Below, in pieces: positions 1-6,149 of a stretch of 7,314 bases of DNA. Both the position numbers and the translations under genes were made by a program. How positions within the stretch are numbered: the first letter of the stretch is position 1; each line of letters opens with the position of its first letter. The notes beneath the pieces were generated by a model. The model was given only the letters and a program-made list of their open reading frames with translations, had not been told where the DNA came from and made no database searches. The DNA is from Candidatus Cloacimonas sp. SDB (lineage in GTDB: Bacteria > Cloacimonadota > Cloacimonadia > Cloacimonadales > TCS61). The DNA lies in assembly GCA_001412425.1 (NCBI GenBank), contig LKUH01000001.1, positions 1 to 7,314 of the forward strand, written 5' to 3'.

Positions 1-2113
1 TTATCCTTTTTTTCAGCAGGGGGAAAATCTCTCTTTGATGACGCTTAACAAGATATTCATCCTCAGATTCTTCCCATCTTGCTTTGGGAAATTCCATTCC
101 GTAGCGTTCGGTAAAGCCTTCAATCTGACCATGGGCAAACATCGGCAGCCCGGGCATTGTGATCATCAGAATGCAGACTCCGAAATATTTATCATCTTTA
201 CCGAATTGGGCGATCGCTGTGTCTTCATCTGGGTTACTCATAAAGTTCACAAAACGTTTCAGAATTTCCGGGTTGAACTCAATAATGTTGTAGATGGATT
301 GTCTGTATTTGGCATTTTCTTCGTTTTTGAGCATATTCATAAAAGCACTGTTATAAACCCGGTGCATACCCAGTGTGCGAACGAAATAGCCTTCCATCAT
401 CCAGAAAGCTTCTGCCAGTAGAAGTGTATTAGGTGCTTCTGCTGCAACCCGATCAACGACTTCACGCCAGAATTCACGGGGCATAAGTTCATTAAACTCC
501 TGGCTGGTTAAACCAAAATTAGATCTTGAGGCAATATCACCACCACCGCCTGGTTCCGGAAACCATAATCTGTGAATATGTTTCTTGGCGAGTGTCATGG
601 CAGCGTCAAATCTTATGATGGGGAATTGACGAGCAATGCGGATAATGTTCTGGATGACAGCTTCTCTTACTTCGGGAAGCAGATAATTGAGCTGGGCAGT
701 ATCGTTCCAGGGAATGCCGGTGCCATCATTTCCATGATAAATGTAGCGGTTCTGATGATCTCTCCGATCGAACATTTTATAAACTACTGCGGCATCTGTT
801 TTTTCATAGTAGTGATCTTCGATATAAACTTCAATTTCGGGTCGGTCGCTAAGGTTCTGTCCGTTAAAACTGTAAGAGGGGAAGGGCGGATAGGGCAGCT
901 GCAGGAACCAATCCGGGTGTTCAACGATCCAGTCGGAATCAATTCCCATATGGTTGGGAACCATATCACAGGCGATCCTGATCCCGTAACGTCCTGCTCG
1001 ATGCTGCAGATCAATCATAGCATCGTTTCCGCCCAGTTCATCGGCAATACGATAATCTGCCAGTGAATACGCTGAAGCGATGACATTATCATTTCCTGAG
1101 ATATTTTTGATCTTTCTAGAGGCCTGACTGCGCTGCCAGACTCCGATGAACCATAAACCGGTGAAACCTCTTTCTGCCAGGATCTGCAATTCTTCGTCTG
1201 GAATTTGATCGAATCTTTGAATGGAGTGTTCATATTTTTTGCTGAGTTGGTCGAGCCAGACGTAAGTGCTCTTGGCAATGAGAACCAGATGAGGCATCCA
1301 ATGGGAGTCCTGAGAAAATTTTTCATATTCTTCATCCGACAACTGAAAATTATAGACCGGAGTTTCTCCGGGACCTGCCAGCCAGAATTTTTGTTCTTCT
1401 TTCAGCATATCAAGTCCGGTAAGCAGAGAAGTTAAAAAATCTCCCAGGAATTCGCCCCAGTTATCGCGGATATACTTCAATTGATCGAGAATGGACAAAG
1501 GATAAAGTTCAACCGGTTTCTTCAGGAAGGAAATTAGATCTGTGTTCTTATTAGGCACAGGTATAGTTTCCAATAATTCCTGCAGAGCAGAAATATAGTT
1601 TTGGAAAGCAGAATCGTTGTTTAGATTTTCGGTTGAGATCAGGTCGTAATAATGTACCAAAGCTGGATTATTTCCTAAAAGGTAATTGATGATTATTTCT
1701 TTTGGAAAAGGGGAAACCTGATCTTCCGGGAGAAAATAGCTGCGGTTGATTTTGTTGGTTGCCTGCTGAAAATCAGTTTTTCCCAGTTTTTTTTCCAGGT
1801 GTTGTGTCAGAGCTGCAGGGGAAGAATATTTAGATCTTTCAGTAACTTTTTCCACGACCAGCTGCAGTGCTGTGTTGATGATAAGAAGTCCATTCAGCTC
1901 TCCAGCAGTAGGATTTACGGTTTTTTCTGTTTCAGCTTGAATTTTCTGATTAAGGTCGACAACAAACTTCTGCAGTGAATGATAATCTTCAAAGCGGAGT
2001 TTTCCTTTTTTTAGAATTGTTTCAGGAAGGGAGTAACGTTTAAGCGAATTTCTGGTTATTAACAGCCCTCTGAACTTTTTATAAGAATGTTTTAGAGTAT
2101 TATTTTTTAGCAA
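1..2113 (-). CDS. Large GH13 alpha-amylase-family protein, C-terminus cut by window edge
   Basis: The reading frame runs without a stop from a TTG at 2113 to the window edge, giving 704 codons; the rest of the gene lies left of position 1. GH13 motifs are visible in order: region I DMVPNH (D383 to H388), region II RFDAAM with the nucleophile D503, region III LLAEAFW with the acid/base E568, and region IV SNPDE with D629. The usual His of region IV (NHD) is Pro here. The barrel seems to begin near residue 285, with GFTGLWFIGVW as an early strand. Residues 1 to about 260 are mostly predicted-helical, match no domain I recognise, and contain no signal peptide, so a cytoplasmic enzyme is likely. 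By family knowledge it should hydrolyse or rearrange alpha-glucan; the exact specificity cannot be read. Remembered relatives are about 1100 residues or more, so roughly a third may be missing. It follows the phosphorylase gene by 24 bases on the same strand, which suggests one operon for glycogen-like glucan use. Confidence 0.92.
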   Translation of the reverse strand, partial: MLKNNTLKHSYKKFRGLLITRNSLKRYSLPETILKKGKLRFEDYHSLQKFVVDLNQKIQAETEKTVNPTAGELNGLLIINTALQLVVEKVTERSKYSSPAALTQHLEKKLGKTDFQQATNKINRSYFLPEDQVSPFPKEIIINYLLGNNPALVHYYDLISTENLNNDSAFQNYISALQELLETIPVPNKNTDLISFLKKPVELYPLSILDQLKYIRDNWGEFLGDFLTSLLTGLDMLKEEQKFWLAGPGETPVYNFQLSDEEYEKFSQDSHWMPHLVLIAKSTYVWLDQLSKKYEHSIQRFDQIPDEELQILAERGFTGLWFIGVWQRSQASRKIKNISGNDNVIASAYSLADYRIADELGGNDAMIDLQHRAGRYGIRIACDMVPNHMGIDSDWIVEHPDWFLQLPYPPFPSYSFNGQNLSDRPEIEVYIEDHYYEKTDAAVVYKMFDRRDHQNRYIYHGNDGTGIPWNDTAQLNYLLPEVREAVIQNIIRIARQFPIIRFDAAMTLAKKHIHRLWFPEPGGGGDIASRSNFGLTSQEFNELMPREFWREVVDRVAAEAPNTLLLAEAFWMMEGYFVRTLGMHRVYNSAFMNMLKNEENAKYRQSIYNIIEFNPEILKRFVNFMSNPDEDTAIAQFGKDDKYFGVCILMITMPGLPMFAHGQIEGFTERYGMEFPKARWEESEDEYLVKRHQREIFPLLKKRI

Positions 2114-2118
2114 TTTGA

Positions 2119-2123
2119 CCTCT
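2119..2123 (-). promoter_or_regulatory. Ribosome binding site that fixes the TTG start of the GH13 gene
   Basis: On the minus strand the bases AGAGG stand five bases before TTG at 2113. An in-frame TAA lies five codons upstream of that TTG, so the frame cannot begin much earlier. The first in-frame ATG is only residue 236 (1408-1406), well after the start of a continuous coding-looking stretch. TTG is therefore the best supported start. Confidence 0.7.
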
Positions 2124-2137
2124 GATTAAATCTTATA

Positions 2138-4693
2138 TTATCTGTTATTCCAGAGAACGAAATCATAAAATTTCTTACCCAGATTATCTGTAGGTCTAAT
2201 TCTAAGATTATAGCTCTGTTTGCCAGAACCTTTAACTTTGTGAGAGCCTGTAAAGGTGACAACTTTATTATCGTCCGGTTCAGCACTATTTAGAGTGATG
2301 AGTTCGTAATAACCCTCATTAAGCTGGTAAAAAACTTCTGCCTGAAGCATACTCAGGGAGGCTCCGTCGATACTAACTCTGGCAGTAAAATTGATGAGAT
2401 CGCCATGGTTAAGAACAGCATTTTTTTTGATATCAGCCTGGAATTCCAGAATTGTGATCTTATCCCAGAACTGGCTGATCTTAGACTGAATATCCAGCAT
2501 TTTATGGAGTCTGGAATAATTATCTTTCTGTAAGTCCAGAATGTTATTATAGCAAGGTATATAAAACATGTTAATATAATCTCTTAAAGTTCTGTGCATG
2601 TTAAAATCTCTACCGACATCGTGAATGGAGTGTTTCATTTTTCCAATCCATTTAGCCGGAAGTCCATATCTGTCCTGATTATAATAGGTGGGAATGATCT
2701 CATTTTCCAACAGGTCATAGATCTCATTTGCTTCAAGCCGGTCTCTGAGTTTTTGATCTTTAATTGAAGTAAAGGATTTGATACTCCAGCCGTTATTTTT
2801 ACTGGCACATTCGGGCCACCAGCCATCCAGGATGCTGAGATTCAGAACACCGTTAATTCCGGCTTTCATTCCGGAGGTTCCGCTGGCTTCCAGCGGTTTC
2901 ACGGGATTATTAAGCCAGACATCAACACCCTGTACCAGATGATGAGCTACGTCAATATCGTAATCTTCCAGGAAGAGGAATTTATCTTCCACTTGATTAT
3001 CTCTGGCAAAATCGATAATTTCTTTGATCATTGCCTTGCCTTTGTCATCGGCGGGATGTGCTTTCCCGGCAAAGATGAACTGCACGGGTGTTACCGGATT
3101 CTGCAGCATTTTCAATAATCTGTCTTTATCATTGAGAAGCAGATTACCTCTTTTATAAGTCGCAAATCTGCGGGAAAAGCCAATTATAATATGATCTGGA
3201 TTGAGGGTATTATTGATTTTTGTGATGGAGTTACTGGAGCCGATATGCAGGATTGTTTCTCTCAGTCTGTTTCTGACGAAGGAGATCATCTGTCCTTTTC
3301 TAGCCTGGTGAACTTCCCATACCTCGTTTTCCGGGATGGTCATTATATTTTCCCACTGAGATCTTTCATCTGCCTGATGGTGGTAATCTTCTCCCATATA
3401 GCGGTCGAAAAGCCTCAGCATTCTGCGGCTTAACCAGCTTTGGAGGTGAACACCGTTAGTGATGGCTGAGATGGGCATTTCATCTTCAAAAAGGTCTTTA
3501 TGGATGGGATGCCACATTTCTTTTGAAACTTTACAATGCAGGTGAGACACGCCATTTATATATTTGGAATATCTTATAGCCAGAGCTGGCAGGGAGAAAC
3601 TGTCTTCACCCTCAATTACTGCTTTCTTATAGAACTCGTTAAAATCCATACCACACTGTAAGATCTCATTTTCCAGATAATGACGAACAAGTTTTGAATC
3701 GAATTTCTCATTTCCGGCTGGAACAGGAGTATGGGTTGTGAATACGGTGCTTTGTCTGATTATTTCAGAAGCTTCCTCAAAGCTGAACTTTCCTTCATTG
3801 ATCAACAGATTGAGCCTTTTCAGTATTATGAAAGCTGAATGACCTTCGTTAAGATGATATACTTTAGGATCAATTTTCAATTTTTGCATTAATTCGATGG
3901 AACCGAAAGCCAGGACTATTTCCTGCAGTATTCTGGTGTCTTTATCTGCATCATAAAGATAATCACAGATTTTCTGATAGTGAGATTTATTCTCCTCCAG
4001 ATTAGTATCAAGCAGATAGAGCGGAATTTTGCCGACGTTTATCTGCCAGGCTTTCAGAGTAATGGTATCGTTTCCTAAATTGAGTTTTATGATCAGATCC
4101 TGTCCTGTTTCATCTGTAAGCTTTTCTATCGGCATGGAATACCATTCATTTTCCTGATAAATTTCTTCCTGAATACCATCCAGGTTAATTTTTTGGGAAA
4201 AGTACCCGTATTTATAAAGCAATCCAAAACCGATTAGCGGCAGACCAAGATCTGAAGCTGCTTTAAGATGATCTCCCGATAGAATACCTAATCCACCGGA
4301 GTAGATCGGTAAAGCTTCATGCAGCCCAAATTCCATAGAAAAATAGGCGATTTTCATATCTGCGGGAAAATCTTTTCTCTCCCCCTTTTCAGAGGAATAA
4401 TGTCCGGAATAACCCAGATAGCTTTTAAATTTCTTATAAACAGTTTTCATTTCATAGAGAAAACCCTTATTTTGAACTAATTCTTCCAACCTGGTTTGAG
4501 AAATTACCTGTAGAAGTTTTACCGGATTATGCTGATATTTCCTGAACAGGTTGGGATCTATTCTGCTGAACAAACGGTAGGCATCCATATCCCAGGTTGA
4601 CCATAAATTCTGAGACAATTCGTTTAATGGAGCAAGTTCGGCTGGTAATTTTGACTTCACATATAACTTGTTTAAGTTTATATCTTTATTCAT
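2138..4693 (-). CDS. glgP: Alpha-glucan (glycogen/maltodextrin) phosphorylase, DUF3417 type
   Basis: The product transfers glucose from the non-reducing end of alpha-1,4-glucan to phosphate, giving glucose-1-phosphate, with pyridoxal phosphate as cofactor; no signal peptide is seen, so it should be cytoplasmic. With the ATG at 4693 it has 851 residues, usual for the TIGR02094-type phosphorylases. A DUF3417-like region covers about residues 10-110 (LNELSQNLWSTWDMDAYRLF). Then come SGGLGILSGDH (132-142), NEGHSAF around H285, RRFATYKR ending at R515, and EASGTSGMKAG with the pyridoxal-phosphate lysine K610. Residues from about 746 to the end look like an all-beta C-terminal domain, as in other members of this branch. 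A longer reading from TTG at 4711 is possible but would run through the ribosome binding site. The gene is first in a leftward pair with the GH13 gene. All key motifs are intact. Confidence 0.97.
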   Translation of the reverse strand: MNKDINLNKLYVKSKLPAELAPLNELSQNLWSTWDMDAYRLFSRIDPNLFRKYQHNPVKLLQVISQTRLEELVQNKGFLYEMKTVYKKFKSYLGYSGHYSSEKGERKDFPADMKIAYFSMEFGLHEALPIYSGGLGILSGDHLKAASDLGLPLIGFGLLYKYGYFSQKINLDGIQEEIYQENEWYSMPIEKLTDETGQDLIIKLNLGNDTITLKAWQINVGKIPLYLLDTNLEENKSHYQKICDYLYDADKDTRILQEIVLAFGSIELMQKLKIDPKVYHLNEGHSAFIILKRLNLLINEGKFSFEEASEIIRQSTVFTTHTPVPAGNEKFDSKLVRHYLENEILQCGMDFNEFYKKAVIEGEDSFSLPALAIRYSKYINGVSHLHCKVSKEMWHPIHKDLFEDEMPISAITNGVHLQSWLSRRMLRLFDRYMGEDYHHQADERSQWENIMTIPENEVWEVHQARKGQMISFVRNRLRETILHIGSSNSITKINNTLNPDHIIIGFSRRFATYKRGNLLLNDKDRLLKMLQNPVTPVQFIFAGKAHPADDKGKAMIKEIIDFARDNQVEDKFLFLEDYDIDVAHHLVQGVDVWLNNPVKPLEASGTSGMKAGINGVLNLSILDGWWPECASKNNGWSIKSFTSIKDQKLRDRLEANEIYDLLENEIIPTYYNQDRYGLPAKWIGKMKHSIHDVGRDFNMHRTLRDYINMFYIPCYNNILDLQKDNYSRLHKMLDIQSKISQFWDKITILEFQADIKKNAVLNHGDLINFTARVSIDGASLSMLQAEVFYQLNEGYYELITLNSAEPDDNKVVTFTGSHKVKGSGKQSYNLRIRPTDNLGKKFYDFVLWNNR

Positions 4694-4700
4694 TCTTAGA

Positions 4701-4705
4701 CTCCT
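4701..4705 (-). promoter_or_regulatory. Ribosome binding site that fixes the glgP start
   Basis: The minus strand reads AGGAG here, seven bases before ATG at 4693. This is a near-ideal Shine-Dalgarno position and argues for the ATG rather than the in-frame TTG at 4711, which has no comparable site at the right distance. Confidence 0.85.
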
Positions 4706-4740
4706 GATCAAATTTAAAGAACATTTTTCAGGCTTTGATA

Positions 4741-4769
4741 ATTATGTCAAATCTTCTGAATAATTTAAA
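4741..4769 (-). promoter_or_regulatory. Candidate promoter for the glgP operon
   Basis: On the minus strand TTTAAA (4769-4764) and CATAAT (4746-4741) stand 17 bases apart and resemble -35 and -10 boxes (4 of 6 and 5 of 6 matches). A perfect TTGACA also occurs at 4750-4745, overlapping this -10, but what lies 17-18 bases downstream of it (AAAATG or AAATGT) is a poor -10 box. Which one, if either, is used cannot be decided by eye, and the sigma-70 consensus may not hold in this lineage. Confidence 0.3.
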
Positions 4770-4781
4770 TATTCATTATTC
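4758..4781. repeat. Inverted repeat GAATAAT-N10-ATTATTC, possible operator
   Basis: GAATAAT at 4758-4764 is matched exactly by its reverse complement ATTATTC at 4775-4781, with a ten-base spacer. Half-site spacing near one helical turn suits a dimeric regulator, and the left half overlaps the candidate -35 box of glgP. The arms are almost all A/T in an AT-rich region, so chance occurrence is a real possibility. Confidence 0.3.
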
Positions 4782-4806
4782 TAAAATAAGATTGACGGTT
4801 TTATTT

Positions 4807-4823
4807 TTGCCGGCAATTTTGCC
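4807..4823. repeat. Overlapping palindromes TTGCCGGCAA and GGCAA-TT-TTGCC
   Basis: TTGCCGGCAA at 4807-4816 is a perfect ten-base palindrome. Its right half is reused as the left arm of a second inverted repeat, GGCAA-TT-TTGCC (4812-4823). It is a GC-rich island in a very AT-rich spacer and overlaps the candidate -35 box of the rightward operon, so an operator role is plausible. Confidence 0.4.
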
Positions 4824-4834
4824 TGTAATATTAT
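4807..4834 (+). promoter_or_regulatory. Candidate promoter for the envelope operon
   Basis: TTGCCG (4807-4812, 4 of 6 to the -35 consensus) and TATTAT (4829-4834, 5 of 6 to the -10 consensus) are 16 bases apart, which would start transcription near 4841 and leave a leader of about 26 bases. A TTGACG at 4792 has no good -10 partner at normal spacing. A TATTTTTG at 4802-4809 fits the Bacteroidetes-type TAnnTTTG element, but without an obvious upstream TTTG. Confidence 0.35.
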
Positions 4835-4866
4835 TTCAGCATATCTTGGAATAAAGGAGAATTTCT

Positions 4867-6123
4867 ATGACAGAAAGAACCTCGGCAAGTTTTAAACAGA
4901 TAATTATTTTTTTTATTTTTCTATTAATATTGTTTGGAATTTCGAGCGGGAAATTATTTGCTCAGGAAAAGTTCTATAATTATTACGATAATGGACTTAA
5001 ATACATGGAAAAGGGGGACTGGCTTCGAGCTGCTGAAGAATTCAAAAGTGCGATATCGCTGGAATTTGAAGATGCAAAAAGGAAAAGAACTTACGGCACC
5101 AGATTTATTCAGTATTTTCCGCATCGTGAGCTGGGAATCGTCTATTATCAACTGGAAGAATTCGACAGATCTATGGGAGAGCTGCAGCTTTCCATAGCAT
5201 ATAAATTTTCCAAAAGAGCAAAAGAATATGTCGATAAGTTAAGTTATGACGGTGTAAGTGTTTTACAAGCTGAAGAAATAGCGGATGAGCCCGTCACAAA
5301 AAAACCAGATATTGATCCTGATGAGTTTGAGAGCAAAAAGGATAAAACGACAGAGAAAGTCGAAAAACCTGCTGAATATGAAATATCATCTACTGAAAAA
5401 GTCCCGGCAGGGGCTTTAACCTACGATCCCAGCAAAGTTACTCAGGTAGGTTCTCGACTGGCGATAGCTGTATTGCCGTTCGGTGCTAATGAAAATGCTT
5501 TAAACCTGCAGGAATCGATAACGGATAAAATGATAACACAACTGGTAAATCTACGGCGATTCAGAGTAATAGAGAGGGGAGCTATTGAGCAGGTGATGAA
5601 AGAGCAGGCTTTCAATCTTTCCGGAATGGTGGATGAAAATTCCGCTATAGAGGTTGGAAAGATCGTAGGAGCTGATGTAATAGTGATAGGCAGGATCAAT
5701 ATTGAAATAGGATATGGTAAAGTAAATGCCCGAGGAATAGATATCGAAACGGGTGAAACCATCGTGGCAAAAGAAGCAAGTGCGGGGACAACTAATATTG
5801 AAACAATAGAAAAACTGGTTGAGAATGTGGCGATTATGATCTATAATGATCTTCCTCTGGTTGAAGGGTCCATAGTCTCTTTAGATGAAGATCTTATCTA
5901 TCTGGATATCGGTAGTGAAGTTGGAGTTAGGAAGGGGACTAAATGTGTTGCTTTTAAAGAGGGAAAGGCGATCAAACATCCTGAGACAAAGAAGGTTCTG
6001 GGCCGGCAGGTAACGAAGCAGGGCGAATTGATCGTGATCCAGGTTCAGGAGAAAATGGCAATGGCCAGGGTTGTTTCCAAAGAAGGTCCCATAGAAATCG
6101 GTGATAAAGTAGTAGTAAAATAG
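4867..6123 (+). CDS. Exported TPR / CsgG-like / FlgT-C-like periplasmic protein
   Basis: The 418-residue product starts at ATG 4867, seven bases after AAAGGAG. A hydrophobic stretch (about 11-26) and the site LFA|QE after residue 32 look like a signal peptide for signal peptidase I; there is no lipobox cysteine. Two TPR-like helical pairs follow (about 36-66 and 87-112), then a charged Lys/Glu-rich linker (about 138-190). Residues 196-328 resemble the CsgG/LpoB fold: IAVLPF, a long helix, FRVIERGAIEQVMKEQ, then VGKIVGADVIVIGRI. The stretch after VIVIGRI is short, without the long transmembrane hairpin of curli CsgG, so a pore is unlikely. Residues 331-418 resemble the C-terminal domain of FlgT-like proteins (GSIVSLDEDLIYLDIGSEVGV, HPETKKVLG, final IGDKVVV). 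A periplasmic or outer-membrane-associated assembly or sensing role is inferred; no exact function is assigned. It is first in an operon with the barrel gene. Confidence 0.85.
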   Translation: MTERTSASFKQIIIFFIFLLILFGISSGKLFAQEKFYNYYDNGLKYMEKGDWLRAAEEFKSAISLEFEDAKRKRTYGTRFIQYFPHRELGIVYYQLEEFDRSMGELQLSIAYKFSKRAKEYVDKLSYDGVSVLQAEEIADEPVTKKPDIDPDEFESKKDKTTEKVEKPAEYEISSTEKVPAGALTYDPSKVTQVGSRLAIAVLPFGANENALNLQESITDKMITQLVNLRRFRVIERGAIEQVMKEQAFNLSGMVDENSAIEVGKIVGADVIVIGRINIEIGYGKVNARGIDIETGETIVAKEASAGTTNIETIEKLVENVAIMIYNDLPLVEGSIVSLDEDLIYLDIGSEVGVRKGTKCVAFKEGKAIKHPETKKVLGRQVTKQGELIVIQVQEKMAMARVVSKEGPIEIGDKVVVK

Positions 6124-6149
6124 AATTTCCCAAAAAGTTAGGAGGTCGT

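Larger units (their letters stand above)
4694..4866. promoter_or_regulatory. Divergent control region between glgP operon and envelope operon
   Basis: This 173-base, very AT-rich stretch separates two gene pairs transcribed away from each other, so it should hold at least one promoter for each. No small gene or RNA gene is evident in it. It contains the candidate promoters and the two inverted-repeat motifs listed separately. Confidence 0.75.

Noticed and set aside
1..704. Frameshift or pseudogene in the GH13 gene because no complete frame ends in the window
   Set aside because: The frame was followed codon by codon from 2113 to the edge with all catalytic residues in phase; the gene simply continues beyond position 1.
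35..1066. Two plus-strand open frames (35-421 and 572-1066) that could look like small genes
   Set aside because: They lie opposite the GH13 catalytic region whose motifs are clear on the minus strand, and their translations show no family signal or ribosome binding site.
784..1335. Minus-strand open frames at 784-1014 and 1015-1335
   Set aside because: They are in a different frame from the GH13 gene, which is continuous through this stretch; they are shadows.
4694..4711. Longer glgP reading from TTG at 4711
   Set aside because: The six extra codons include the AGGAG that sits seven bases before ATG 4693, so the ATG start fits better.
4792..4797. TTGACG as the -35 box of the rightward operon
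   Set aside because: Only AATTTT-like sequence stands 17 bases downstream; the nearest good -10 box is too far.
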